This document shows positions 25,121-33,995 of a stretch of DNA of 64,000 nucleotides, one piece after another. The notes below the pieces were generated by a model. That model had not been told where the DNA came from, did no database searches, and was given only the letters and a program-made list of their open reading frames with translations. A program made the translations under genes and the position numbers. Position 1 is the stretch's first letter, and the number at the start of each line of letters is the position of its first letter. This stretch comes from M3007 sp964621185 (GTDB lineage: Bacteria; Bacteroidota; Bacteroidia; Chitinophagales; Saprospiraceae): positions 62,001 to 126,000 of the forward strand of contig CAZULM010000006.1 in assembly GCA_964621185.1 (NCBI GenBank), in the 5' to 3' direction.

Positions 25121-26827
25121 ATGAAAAAAAATTTGCAAAAACTCTTTTTAGCAGCGCTCTTCGCGCCGTTTTGGGCATTTTCCCAATCGACAATCGTCCC
25201 GTTCCCCTATGTCATCGAAAAAGAGGTGACTGCCGACAGCGCCATGGTGGTGACGGCGCACCCGCTGGCCACAAAAGTGGGCGTTGACATCCTGCGCAAA
25301 GGTGGCAACGCGGTGGACGCAGCCGTGGCGGCCCACTTTGCCCTGGCCGTGGTCTATCCCCAGGCGGGCAATATCGGCGGCGGCGGCTTCATGGTCTATC
25401 GCGACAAGCTGGGCAACGCCAATACCCTCGACTTCCGGGAAAAAGCCCCTGCGGCTGCCTATGAAAAAATGTACCAGGACTCCTTTGGCCACGTCCAGGC
25501 GAAAAAAAGCCAATACGGGGCCTTGGCCTGCGGCGTGCCGGGCTCGGTGGACGGGATGTGGGAGGCCCACAAAAAATTTGGCAAGCTCAAATGGGGCGAA
25601 CTGGTGATGCCCGCCGTGGAGCTCGCCGAAAAAGGATATCAGATCACGCAACAAGAAGCGGATGGCTTGAACGAAGAGCGGCTCCGTTTCGCCCAGAATT
25701 GCAGCCTCACGCCCGCGTACGTGAACTTTGAAGGCTGGAAACCGGGCGACTGGCTCATCCAGAAAGACCTTGGCCAAACCCTGCGCCGTATCGCCGGTGA
25801 CGGCCGCGACGGGTTTTACACCGGCGCCACCGTGACCCTGATCCTCCGCGAAATGGAAAAGAAAGGCGGTATTATGACCGCCGAAGACCTCAGCAACTAC
25901 CACAGCGTGTGGCGCAAACCCTTAGAATTCGACTGGAAAGACATGCACGTCATCACTATGCCTCCGCCCAGCAGCGGCGGCATCCTGCTGCGCCAAATGC
26001 TGGCCATGGTGTCGGAATACCCTTTGAAAAAATATGGCTTCCACAGCGCCGAAGCCGTGCACCTGATGGTGGAGGCCGAGCGCCGCGCCTACGCCGACCG
26101 CGCAGTGCACATGGCCGACCCCGATTTTTACAAAGTGCCGGTGAAAACGCTCTGCGACCCCGCGTACATCCACCAGCGCATGGCCGATTTTATGGCCGAT
26201 GCTGCCACCAAAAGCGAGGGCTTGAGCGCCGGGGCGATCAAAGAAAGCGAGGAAACCACCCATTTTTGCGTGGTTGACCGGGAAGGCAACGCCGTGTCGA
26301 TCACTACCACCCTGAACGACAGCTACGGCTCTCGCACCGTTGTCGGCGGCGCTGGGTTTATCCTGAACAACGAAATGGACGATTTCAGCGCGAAGCCCGG
26401 CGTGGCCAATATGTACGGCGCCATCGGCGGCAAAGCCAATGCCATCGCCCCGAACAAGCGCCCGCTCAGCAGCATGACCCCGACCATCGTGAGCAAAAAT
26501 GGCAAAACCTGGTTGGTCGTTGGTACGCCCGGTGGCACTACCATCCCCACCAGTGTATTTCAAGTATTGGTAAACGTCGGCGAATTCGGCATGAGTTTGC
26601 CCGATGCCGTGCAAGCCAAGCGCTTCCACCACCAATGGAAACCCGACCATATTTCTTTGGAAGAAGATGCGCTCTCTGCGGAGGTGCAAGCGGCGCTGGA
26701 AAAGAAAGGACATGCCCTCAACCCGCGCAGCCCCATCGGCAGGGTAGAGGCCATCATGCGGCTGCCGAACAACAAATGGCAGGGCGTGGCGGACATGCGG
26801 GGGGATGATGCGGCAGGAGGGTATTGA
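25121..26827 (+). CDS. ggt: gamma-glutamyltransferase
   Basis: A 568-residue protein with signal peptide MKKNLQKLFLAALFAPFWAFSQ. It has the full GGT fold: ATKVGVDILRKGGNAVDAAVAAHFALAVVYPQAGNIGGGGFMVY, the large-subunit DFREKAP, and the small subunit starting at the catalytic Thr379 in EETTHFCVVD. Downstream are NDSYGSRTVVGGAGFILNNEMDDF, the substrate-binding RPLSSMTPTIV and GTPGGTTIPTSVFQVLVN. The proenzyme cleaves itself before Thr379, and the mature enzyme removes or transfers gamma-glutamyl groups from glutathione and related peptides in the periplasm. The length is normal for the family. A heptanucleotide repeat tract begins directly after the stop codon. Confidence 0.96.
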   Translation: MKKNLQKLFLAALFAPFWAFSQSTIVPFPYVIEKEVTADSAMVVTAHPLATKVGVDILRKGGNAVDAAVAAHFALAVVYPQAGNIGGGGFMVYRDKLGNANTLDFREKAPAAAYEKMYQDSFGHVQAKKSQYGALACGVPGSVDGMWEAHKKFGKLKWGELVMPAVELAEKGYQITQQEADGLNEERLRFAQNCSLTPAYVNFEGWKPGDWLIQKDLGQTLRRIAGDGRDGFYTGATVTLILREMEKKGGIMTAEDLSNYHSVWRKPLEFDWKDMHVITMPPPSSGGILLRQMLAMVSEYPLKKYGFHSAEAVHLMVEAERRAYADRAVHMADPDFYKVPVKTLCDPAYIHQRMADFMADAATKSEGLSAGAIKESEETTHFCVVDREGNAVSITTTLNDSYGSRTVVGGAGFILNNEMDDFSAKPGVANMYGAIGGKANAIAPNKRPLSSMTPTIVSKNGKTWLVVGTPGGTTIPTSVFQVLVNVGEFGMSLPDAVQAKRFHHQWKPDHISLEEDALSAEVQAALEKKGHALNPRSPIGRVEAIMRLPNNKWQGVADMRGDDAAGGY

Positions 26828-26972
26828 GGAGTGCGGAATGGGGAGTGCGGAGTGCGGAATGCGGAGTGTGGAATGCGGAATGCGGAATGCGGAGTGCGGA
26901 ATGGGGAGTGCGGAATGGGGAATGGGGAGTGCGGAATGGGGAATGGGGAATGCGGAATGGGGAGTGCGGAAT
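26828..26972. repeat. heptanucleotide tandem repeat tract (about 20 units)
   Basis: About 145 bases of a strict 7-base period, made of the variants GGAATGC, GGAGTGC, GGAATGG and GGAGTGT. The tract begins at the base after the ggt TGA and ends at GGAATATT. The period of 7 means every frame on both strands reads as a 7-residue repeat, so several long spurious frames cross it. Confidence 0.95.
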
Positions 26973-27047
26973 ATTGTGGCGGGCGTGGAGGTAAGGGCGG
27001 CGCGATGCTGGAACCTGCCTTTCAAAGAGTTTTATGAGAGGGGCTAA

Positions 27048-27215
27048 TTATGCCCGCTTTCGGAAAAAAGACACCAACAAAAAGGTGGCGATAGGGCCGA
27101 GGAAGAGGGAAATGATGAACCAGGCGAAGCCGCTCCGGTTTTTTGATTGGGCCAGACCGGCGTTCAGCAAGGCCAAAGTGCCCCAACCAACGAAAAATAC
27201 ACCTTTGTTATCCAT
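27048..27215 (-). CDS. small two-helix membrane protein
   Basis: A 55-residue protein beginning MDNKGVFFVGWGTLALLNAG. I prefer this start to an earlier one at 27242 because it opens directly into the first hydrophobic helix. A polar linker (QSKNRSG) separates it from a second helix (FAWFIISLFLGPIATFLLVSFF), and the end is basic (RKRA). This is a typical small inner-membrane hairpin. It converges on the ggt gene across the heptamer tract. No family is recognised; the regular helix-loop-helix pattern and clean start are the only support. Confidence 0.6.
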   Translation of the reverse strand: MDNKGVFFVGWGTLALLNAGLAQSKNRSGFAWFIISLFLGPIATFLLVSFFRKRA

Positions 27216-27298
27216 AGTTTTTGAATTTGGAGGCAATATCACTAATCTCTATGAATTCAAAGACCAATAAATATCAATTTAAAACGAATGTCAACCAT

Positions 27299-27441
27299 TA
27301 GAGCACACTACTGGACATTTTATTTCGCGCAGATTTTACACAGAAAAGGATACAGATTTTACACAGATTTTTTCCGCGTAAAATCTGTGCAAACAAATCT
27401 GCGTGAAATCTGCGCGAAAAATGACCAGTAGTGTGCTATTA
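27299..27441. repeat. MITE-like palindromic element
   Basis: A 143-bp imperfect palindrome. The ends are AGCACACTACTGG and its inverse (13 perfect pairs), and the interior arms carry TTTCGCGCAGATTTTACACAG and its inverse. It contains no frame. It could fold into one long hairpin. The words ATCTGCGC and ATCTGTG link it to 7970-8050. The rest of the gap to the thiolase (27442-27615) shows no gene but has short direct repeats of GGCCATTATCAC (27445 and 27575 area) and AAATTATC. Confidence 0.7.
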
Positions 27442-27615
27442 GAGGCCATTATCACGCGCTGTTTGACAACAAAAAAACAGCGATTTACCCATAATCTTTA
27501 GCCCCAAGCTACCTTCGACCTTGCTTGTCCTAATGCAATCGGATAGTGACATTCACCACCAACGCCAAGCGTTGACGGCCATTATCACATTAACGAATTA
27601 TCAAATTATCAAATT

Positions 27616-28794
27616 ATGAAAGAAGTCTTTATCATATCCGCCGTCCGCACCCCCATTGGGAGCTTTGGCGGTGTTTTGTCCGGCGTATCTGCCACACAGC
27701 TTGGCGCAGCCGCCATCAAGGGCGCGCTGGAAAAAGCCGGCGTGGCCGCCGATCAGGTGAATGAAGTGCTGATGGGCAACGTTGTGAGCGCCAACCTCGG
27801 TCAGGCGCCCGCGCGCCAGGCCGCCCGCTTTGCCGGGCTGCCCGACAACGTGCCTTGCACCACTATCAACAAGGTATGCGCTTCCGGCATGAAAGCGATC
27901 ACCTTTGGCGCACAGTCCATCATGCTCGGCCTGAACGACATCGTGGTGGCAGGTGGCATGGAAAACATGTCGCAAATACCCTACTACCTGCCCAATGCCC
28001 GCTGGGGCTACAAATACGGCAACGCAGCGCTGATCGACGGCCTGGCCAAAGACGGCCTCACCGACGTTTACAACCAAAAGGCAATGGGCGTGTGCGCCGA
28101 TGCCACAGCCGTCAAATATGCCATCAGCCGGGAAGCCCAGGATGCCTACGCCATCGAATCGTACAAACGGGCTGCCGCCGCCACAGCTGCCGGCAATTTC
28201 AAGGCTGAAATCGTCCCGGTCATGATACCGCAGCGCAAGGGCGACGACTTGGCGGTGACGGAAGACGAAGAATACAAGAAGGTGATGTTCGACAAAATTC
28301 CTGGCCTGCGCCCGGCCTTCACCCCCGACGGCACCGTCACAGCCGCCAACGCCAGCACGATCAACGACGGGGCAACAGCCCTGATTCTGGCAAGCGAAGA
28401 AGCGGTGAAGCGCCTGGGACTGAAGCCCATCGCCAGGATTCGCGGTTTCGCCGATGCCGAACAGGCGCCTGAATGGTTCACGACCTCCCCAACCATCGCC
28501 GCGCCCAAAGCCCTGAAAATGGCGGGCGTGACTAAAAACGACATCGACTTTTTTGAGGTCAACGAAGCCTTCTCCGTTGTCGCCATAGCATTCGAGCAAG
28601 TGATGGAGGTTAGCCACGACAAGACCAACGTGTTCGGCGGCGCCGTGTCGCTCGGCCACCCGCTCGGCGCTTCGGGCGCGCGCATCGTGACCACCCTCAG
28701 CAACGTGTTGCAACAGAAAAACGGAAAGCTCGGCCTGGCCGCCATCTGCAACGGCGGCGGCGGTGCAACGGCGATTGTGCTGGAGGCCTTGTAA
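27616..28794 (+). CDS. acetyl-CoA C-acetyltransferase (thiolase)
   Basis: A 392-residue thiolase covering the full family length. The active-site residues are all visible and at the classical positions: Cys88 in KVCASGMKA (nucleophile), His348 in LGHPLGASGARI and Cys378 in AICNGGGGATA. The N-terminus VFIISAVRTPIGSFGGVLSG is typical of biosynthetic/degradative acetoacetyl-CoA thiolases. The reaction is reversible condensation of two acetyl-CoA to acetoacetyl-CoA in the cytoplasm, used in short-chain fatty acid or amino-acid breakdown and in mevalonate supply. No partner of either pathway is adjacent. It is followed at 14 bases by purD, so the two are probably co-transcribed. Confidence 0.95.
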   Translation: MKEVFIISAVRTPIGSFGGVLSGVSATQLGAAAIKGALEKAGVAADQVNEVLMGNVVSANLGQAPARQAARFAGLPDNVPCTTINKVCASGMKAITFGAQSIMLGLNDIVVAGGMENMSQIPYYLPNARWGYKYGNAALIDGLAKDGLTDVYNQKAMGVCADATAVKYAISREAQDAYAIESYKRAAAATAAGNFKAEIVPVMIPQRKGDDLAVTEDEEYKKVMFDKIPGLRPAFTPDGTVTAANASTINDGATALILASEEAVKRLGLKPIARIRGFADAEQAPEWFTTSPTIAAPKALKMAGVTKNDIDFFEVNEAFSVVAIAFEQVMEVSHDKTNVFGGAVSLGHPLGASGARIVTTLSNVLQQKNGKLGLAAICNGGGGATAIVLEAL

Positions 28795-28808
28795 GAACCT
28801 TTTATTCT

Positions 28809-30089
28809 ATGCAAAAACGAATACTACTCCTAGGCTCCGGCGGGCGGGAACACGCATTTGCCTGGAAATTGTCGCGCAGCCCCCGCTGTGCCAAGCTGTT
28901 TGTGGGGCCCGGCAACGCGGGCACTGCTGCCTGCGGCGAAAACGTGACCTTGAACCCGCTCGATTTTGAGGCTGTCGGGAAATTTGTGCTAGGCAACCAG
29001 ATCGACATGGTCGTGGTAGGCCCCGAAGAGCCGCTAGTGCGGGGCATCTGGGATTATTTCCAGGAAAATGAGCGCTTGGGCGCGATTCCGGTCATCGGCC
29101 CTTCCAAGGCGGGGGCGATGCTGGAGGGCAGCAAGGCATGGAGCAAGAAATTTATGCAGCGGCACAACATCCCTACGGCGGGCTACCGGGAATTTACCGG
29201 TGAGAATATGGCAGAAGGGCTGGCATACCTGAACAGCCACAGCCTGCCCATCGTGCTGAAAGCCGACGGCTTGGCTGCCGGCAAGGGGGTCGTTATTTGT
29301 GAAAGCCACGCCGATGCTGCCCGGGAATTTCAGGAAATGCTGGACGGCAAGTTCGGCAGCTCCGGGCACCGCGTTGTGGTAGAGGAGTTTTTGTCGGGCA
29401 TCGAATTCAGCGTTTTTGTGCTGACGGACGGGAAAAACTACAAAATACTGCCCGAGGCCAAGGATTACAAGCGCATCGGCGAGGGCGATAAGGGGCCCAA
29501 CACGGGCGGCATGGGCGCGGTCAGCCCAGTGCCGTTTGTGGATGAAACGATGTGGCATAAGGTAGAAGAGCGCATCATCAAGCCCACCATAAATGGCCTG
29601 CGAAAGGAGAAAATTACGTACAAAGGATTCATTTTCATCGGGTTGATACGGGTCAACGGCGAGCCGTTCGTCATCGAGTACAATTGCCGCATGGGCGACC
29701 CGGAGACGGAAGTGGTGCTGCCGCGCCTGAAAAACGACCTGGTCACTTTGTTCGACAACTGCGCCAAAGGAACCCTTGGCCGCGTGAAAATCCGCGCCGA
29801 CCGCCGCACGGCCAGCACCATCATGCTCGTCAGCGGCGGATACCCCGGCGATTACGCCAAGGGAAAAGTCATCAGTGGGTTAGATCAGGTGAAAGGCAGC
29901 ATCGTGTTCCACGCCGGCACCGGCACCAATGCCAAAGGGGAGGTGCTCACGGCTGGCGGGCGGGTCATCGCGCTGACAAGTTTGGGGAAAGACATAGCTT
30001 CGGCGCTCAGAAAATCGAGGCGGAACGCGAAAGTGCTTGATTTTGAAGGGAAGAATTACAGGGGCGATATAGGGAAGGACCTGTTGTGA
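28809..30089 (+). CDS. purD: phosphoribosylamine-glycine ligase PurD
   Basis: A 426-residue GARS enzyme. It opens MQKRILLLGSGGREHAFAWKLSRSP, with the PurD N-terminal PGNAGTA motif and VVVGPEEPLVRG. The ATP-grasp core follows (ADGLAAGKGVVIC, VVEEFLSGIEFSVFVLTDG, EAKDYKRIGEGDKGPNTGGMGAVSP, EYNCRMGDPETEVVLPRLKNDL). The C-terminal domain reads VVSGGYPGDYAKGKVI then GRVIALTSLGKDI. It ligates glycine to 5-phosphoribosylamine using ATP, the second step of purine synthesis, in the cytoplasm. No other pur gene is in the window. It lies 14 bases after the thiolase gene. Confidence 0.97.
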   Translation: MQKRILLLGSGGREHAFAWKLSRSPRCAKLFVGPGNAGTAACGENVTLNPLDFEAVGKFVLGNQIDMVVVGPEEPLVRGIWDYFQENERLGAIPVIGPSKAGAMLEGSKAWSKKFMQRHNIPTAGYREFTGENMAEGLAYLNSHSLPIVLKADGLAAGKGVVICESHADAAREFQEMLDGKFGSSGHRVVVEEFLSGIEFSVFVLTDGKNYKILPEAKDYKRIGEGDKGPNTGGMGAVSPVPFVDETMWHKVEERIIKPTINGLRKEKITYKGFIFIGLIRVNGEPFVIEYNCRMGDPETEVVLPRLKNDLVTLFDNCAKGTLGRVKIRADRRTASTIMLVSGGYPGDYAKGKVISGLDQVKGSIVFHAGTGTNAKGEVLTAGGRVIALTSLGKDIASALRKSRRNAKVLDFEGKNYRGDIGKDLL

Positions 30090-30184
30090 ATACCCGTTCC
30101 AGGTTGCGCACTTTTTACACCAAAAACACCCTGACAACGGCTTTTCTTCGTATTTTCCGGCCGCATTTTCCAGAAAATAACAAA

Positions 30185-32194
30185 ATGGGCCCTCGTTTTT
30201 ATCTCCTTTCACTGCTGTTGCTGCTGTTTTTGACCGCCAAAAACGCCCAAAGCCAGTGCGATCCATTCTTCCCGAAAGCCCTCAGCCCACGCACGGCAAA
30301 TTATGAAATAGACGTGACGCTCGACGAAGCCTCCCGGACGCTCGATGCCGCGCAGGCCATCCGTTTCAGGAACCATTCTCCCGTGCCAATCGTCACTGTG
30401 CAGCTGTACCTGTACCTCAACGCCTTCAAGAACACGGAATCCACGTTCTTGCGCGGGGCCCCCAATATTTTCGGCCAGAGCTTTACCGACCGCAGCGCGT
30501 CAGAATGGGCCTGGGTCGATATCCAACAGTTCGCACAGGAAACCCCCGGCGGGCGCAGCGACCTGAAAGCCAATATGCGCTACATCCAGCCTGACGACGG
30601 CAACCAGGCCGACCAGACCGTGCTGGAGGTGACGCTCGAAAAGCCGCTGCTGCCGGGCGAAACAACGGTGTTCCAGCTCAAATGGAAAGCCCGGATGCCC
30701 CGCACCATCGCCCGTGCAGGATATAGCAAGGACTTTTACCTGTTCTGCCACTGGTTCCCACAGATGGGCGTTTTTGAGCAGGATATCGACGGTGTTTGGG
30801 GCTGGAATTGCCACCAGTTTATGCGCCAAACCGAATTTTACGCCGATTTCGGCGCTTACGACGTGCGCATTACCACGCCCGACAAATTTGTGATGGGCGC
30901 TTCAGGCTGCCTCGTGGAAGAAAAACACCACGGAAACGGCACCGTTACCCGGCACTACCATGTCGAAGACGTGATCGATTTTGCCTGGTCGGCATATCCC
31001 TATTTCAAGGTAATGGAAGCGCGCTGGCAGGATGTACAGATCCGCTTGCTCATTCCCCCGGAACACGCTGCGATGGGCCCGCGCTACCTGCACGCCCTGA
31101 AATTTGCCCTGGCATACCTCGACGAGCACGTCGGGAAATACCCGTACCCCAGCATCACGGTGGTGGACCCGCCTTTCCACGGCCTTCGCTCGGGCCTGAT
31201 GGAATACCCGACGTTCATCACCGCCGGTACCTTTTACGGCACGCCCAACAACTTTCACAACTCCGAGTCGCTGGCCGTGCATGAGTTTGTACACCAGTAC
31301 TTTATGGGCATGGTGGCCTCCAACGAAAAGGAAGAGCCCTGGCTCGACGAGGGCTTCGTCACCTACTACGAAGACCGCATCATAGATGCTGCCTTTGGCG
31401 AAAAACGCTCGATGGTGGACGTGCTGGGCTACCGTTTCGACAACAGAGAGCTCAGCCGCATCGAATACACCACCATGCGCAACCCGCGCGAAGGATCGGT
31501 GGCGCGCCCGGGCTGGGAGTTCTCAAACTCCAACCGCAAGTCGTTGATTTACAGCAAGACCGCCACTGCCCTGCGCAGCTTGCAAGCGCTGGTCGGCGAT
31601 GCCAAAATGGACGAAATCATCAAAGCGTATTTCGAGCAGTGGAAATTCAGGCACCCGCGTGGCCGCGATTTTATGGCCGTGCTGCATTCCGAACTGCGCG
31701 AATTGCCGGACACGGCTTTTGCGCGGCAGGTATATGATTTTTTTGAAACCGCCATTTACAAAGCCGTGGTGCTCGATTATGCTGTCACGGGCATTACCAA
31801 CGAAACCCTGATGGCGCCGCAGGGCGTTTTTGGCGACGACCCGGCTAATTTTACCTATAAAGATGGCAGTGGCGCCCGTGTGAGCCGCTCCACCGTGGAG
31901 CTGCACCGCAAGGGCGACTGGGCATTCCCGGTGGAGCTTTTGGTGACTTTTGAAGATGGCAGCACCAAAACCCTGCATTGGTCGGGCGAAGAGGGCGTCA
32001 AAGAATTTGAGTTTTACGATAGCCCCAAAATCGTGTCGGCGCAGGTGGACCCCCACTACAAGCTCGCGCTGGATGTGGACTGGAACAACAACAGCATGAC
32101 CTTGAAACCGGAAAAGGCTGCACTTTGGAAGTATGCGGCCAAGGTGGTATTTTGGATACAGAACATGATGCAGGTGGTGAGCATCCTGAGCTGA
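30185..32194 (+). CDS. M1 family metallopeptidase (aminopeptidase N-like), exported
   Basis: A 669-residue protein. I start it at MGPRFYLLSLLLLLFLTAKNAQSQ, a strong signal peptide; the open frame upstream overlaps the purD stop but adds only a charged leader. The M1 zinc site is exact: His366-Glu-x-x-His370 in VHEFVHQYF and Glu389 in LDEGFVTYYED, 18 residues after the second His. The exopeptidase motif appears as SGLMEYPTFI in place of GAMEN. The N-terminal beta domain (YEIDVTLDEASRTLDAAQAIRFRNHS) is typical. It removes N-terminal residues from peptides in the periplasm. One hydrophobic stretch at the C-terminus (YAAKVVFWIQNMMQVVSI) might anchor it. Confidence 0.94.
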   Translation: MGPRFYLLSLLLLLFLTAKNAQSQCDPFFPKALSPRTANYEIDVTLDEASRTLDAAQAIRFRNHSPVPIVTVQLYLYLNAFKNTESTFLRGAPNIFGQSFTDRSASEWAWVDIQQFAQETPGGRSDLKANMRYIQPDDGNQADQTVLEVTLEKPLLPGETTVFQLKWKARMPRTIARAGYSKDFYLFCHWFPQMGVFEQDIDGVWGWNCHQFMRQTEFYADFGAYDVRITTPDKFVMGASGCLVEEKHHGNGTVTRHYHVEDVIDFAWSAYPYFKVMEARWQDVQIRLLIPPEHAAMGPRYLHALKFALAYLDEHVGKYPYPSITVVDPPFHGLRSGLMEYPTFITAGTFYGTPNNFHNSESLAVHEFVHQYFMGMVASNEKEEPWLDEGFVTYYEDRIIDAAFGEKRSMVDVLGYRFDNRELSRIEYTTMRNPREGSVARPGWEFSNSNRKSLIYSKTATALRSLQALVGDAKMDEIIKAYFEQWKFRHPRGRDFMAVLHSELRELPDTAFARQVYDFFETAIYKAVVLDYAVTGITNETLMAPQGVFGDDPANFTYKDGSGARVSRSTVELHRKGDWAFPVELLVTFEDGSTKTLHWSGEEGVKEFEFYDSPKIVSAQVDPHYKLALDVDWNNNSMTLKPEKAALWKYAAKVVFWIQNMMQVVSILS

Positions 32195-32200
32195 ACCCTA

Positions 32201-32362
32201 AGAGCGTGTTTAAATTTCGGTCGCCGGGCTACAAGCGGCCAATTTTATTTCATGCTTCGTTAAAATTTTCGCCATAGGCACCCGGCTATGGCTGCAAATT
32301 TTGCCTTGCCTGAAATAAAATTGGCTCGCTTTCGCTCCGGCACCGAAATTTAAACACGCTCT
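32201..32362. repeat. long palindromic element (162 bp)
   Basis: Perfect 21-base ends, AGAGCGTGTTTAAATTTCGG(T) at 32201-32221 and its inverse at 32342-32362. A second inner pair, GGCCAATTTTATTTCA with TGAAATAAAATTGGCT, and a central GCCATAGGCACCCGGCTATGGC complete a nearly continuous hairpin. There is no frame. The right end supplies the TAG stop codon of lspA. Confidence 0.85.
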
Positions 32363-33170
32363 AAAGCCGCGACTCTTCCCGTTCCTGGTCTGCCGCATCA
32401 GGTTCCTTCGGCAATGCCGCAACCGCTTCGCCTTTGGCGGCAGTGTCGGGCAGTTCCTCAGCTGTTTCCCCGTCAATTTGTTCGGTAAAAGGTGCTTCGG
32501 CATCTTCGGCCCAAGTTTCCGCTTCATTGCCGGCGACAGGCTGGCCGGCTGTTTTTTCGTCGGCAAACCCTTCCTTGAAAAACTTGCGCTGGAACAGCAG
32601 GATGCTCACCACGCCCGTAGTGATGGCTGCATCGGCGACGTTGAAAATGGGGCTGAAAAAAAGCCAGTTGCCACCGCCAAGCCACTCCGGCAGGTCGAAG
32701 TAATGGATGGGGAAATATAGCATGTCGACCACTTTGCCGTGCAGGAAGGTCCCGTACCCTTCGCCGAAAGGTACCAGTTCGGCCACGCCGCCGTGGTAGG
32801 GCGATTCGCTGAAGATCATGCCATAAAAAGCGCTGTCGATGATATTGCCCAAAGCGCCGGCGGTGATCAGGCCAACGCTCATCACAAACCCGGTAGGCAC
32901 TTTGGCAGCGATCAAGGCGCGGATGTAAAATACCAGGCCAACTACCATGAGGATGCGGAAAAGGCTGAGCAACAGTTTCCCGTAAGTCCAGTCGAAGGTG
33001 ATGCCAAAGGCCATGCCCTCATTTTCTACGAAATGCAACCGCGCCCAATCTTGGCCAAACATCATAAAATCCTCGTTGTACTCGAAATTTGTTTTGATGT
33101 AAAACTTCAAAGCTTGGTCTATGAACAGCACGAACAGGATGAGCAGTGCTACTAGGTGTCCTTTTTTCAA
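32361..33170 (-). CDS. lspA: lipoprotein signal peptidase LspA with acidic C-terminal tail
   Basis: About 269 residues. The core of about 200 residues has four membrane helices and the two catalytic aspartates: Asp112 in GALGNIIDSAFYG and Asp180 in FNVADAAITTGVV. The N-terminal LFIDQALKFYIKTNF is the family start motif. LspA removes the signal peptide of lipidated prolipoproteins in the inner membrane. No ATG opens this frame. The best start is TTG at 33170 (LKKGHLVALLIL), with another TTG at 33236. A tail of about 70 residues rich in Glu, Ala, Asp and Pro follows the core, an unusual addition that may be cytoplasmic. The stop codon lies within the end of a palindromic element (32201-32362), so the tail may have been set by an insertion. 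Confidence 0.92.
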   Translation of the reverse strand: MKKGHLVALLILFVLFIDQALKFYIKTNFEYNEDFMMFGQDWARLHFVENEGMAFGITFDWTYGKLLLSLFRILMVVGLVFYIRALIAAKVPTGFVMSVGLITAGALGNIIDSAFYGMIFSESPYHGGVAELVPFGEGYGTFLHGKVVDMLYFPIHYFDLPEWLGGGNWLFFSPIFNVADAAITTGVVSILLFQRKFFKEGFADEKTAGQPVAGNEAETWAEDAEAPFTEQIDGETAEELPDTAAKGEAVAALPKEPDAADQEREESRL

Positions 33171-33228
33171 GGTAAATCTTGTTTTTGTGTGATAAAGGTT
33201 GCAAAGAAACGATGAAAATCGCAAAGCA

Positions 33229-33468
33229 TTACGCAATCTGCTTCAACAACCACTCCCGTTCGGCTAACGGGCTGGTTTTCACGACGGTTTCCCTGAATTT
33301 TTCGCGCTGTGCCTTGGAGAAAATATTGAGGTGCAAAAGCTTTTTCATCAGGCTGATCATGTTTTTGTAGGCGGTTTTGCGGGCCGGGTCGAGTGCTTCC
33401 TTGCGCTGCAGGTAGGTGGTATCCAGCAGATCAGGTCTTGAATAACAAACATTTTTAGTTAAAGCCAT
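33229..33468 (-). pseudogene. truncated copy A of the helical protein (C-terminal end)
   Basis: A 79-codon frame whose last 62 residues (TYLQRKEALDPARK to LAEREWLLKQIA) align without gaps with the C-terminus of the 470-residue helical protein at 34617-36029. They differ at about nine positions. The first 17 codons are unrelated. Everything upstream of that point in the parent is missing, so this is a 3' fragment left by a duplication. The few conservative differences and intact frame suggest a recent event or some residual selection. It lies on the opposite strand from, and just before, the FnIII-like gene at 33548. Confidence 0.85.
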
Positions 33469-33547
33469 ATATATATACTGTTGCTTACGTTTTTCTGCTT
33501 ATTCACTAGATAGATTACTCCTAATTTTCACATTTTAAATCTAAGTC

Positions 33548-33913
33548 ATGTTCAAACAATTTAAGATTTCGCTCTTTTCCTTGGCTGCCTGTACGGTGGT
33601 GGCTATGGCTCCATTCGTTGGCAAGCTAAACGGGACAATCGTATCTACTATTAGTCCAGACATTGAGAATAGTTTAGTGTCTGATTTGACCGTCACAATA
33701 ATTACCCCAACCTCCGTTTCCCTCGTATGGGATTCATGGCCAGGGGTTGGAGATTACACCGTCACCGTAAAAAACCTGACAACCAACCAGGTTGAGCAGA
33801 CATTCAACACTTCTTCTGCCTCTGCCAGTGTAACGAACCTTTCTACTGGCGATACATACCGATTCAGTGTAGGGAAAAACGGATTTGTCATTGCTGAAGA
33901 CGTTGTGATGTGA
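33548..33913 (+). CDS. small secreted FnIII-like protein, tandem copy 1
   Basis: A 121-residue protein with an N-terminal signal sequence (MFKQFKISLFSLAACTVVAMAPF). A single fibronectin type III-like domain follows: LTVTIITPTSVSLVWDSWPGVGDYTVTVKNLTTNQVEQTFN, then ASVTNLSTGDTYRFSVGKNG. The Trp, Tyr and Leu core positions of FnIII are all there. A paralogue of identical length lies at 34173-34538, sharing the 17-residue run VKNLTTNQVEQTFNTSS, and a more distant one is at 48656. It has no sorting domain, so it is probably periplasmic or released through another route. It faces a decayed fragment of the helical protein (33996-34138) and follows another (33229-33468). Confidence 0.8.
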   Translation: MFKQFKISLFSLAACTVVAMAPFVGKLNGTIVSTISPDIENSLVSDLTVTIITPTSVSLVWDSWPGVGDYTVTVKNLTTNQVEQTFNTSSASASVTNLSTGDTYRFSVGKNGFVIAEDVVM

Positions 33914-33995
33914 TTTCGAAGTAAGTCCCATTATTTGCTGGGCTTCCCACAACCTTGGCGGAGGGGAGTCCTGCAACCACAATTATTTTTCTAAG

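Noticed and set aside
26828..26972. Possible CRISPR array
   Set aside because: Units are 7 bases with no spacers; there are no cas genes in the window.
26805..27047. Frames crossing the heptamer tract (protein repeat of ECGMGSA type)
   Set aside because: The 7-base period makes every frame read as a repeat; no start context or domain supports translation.
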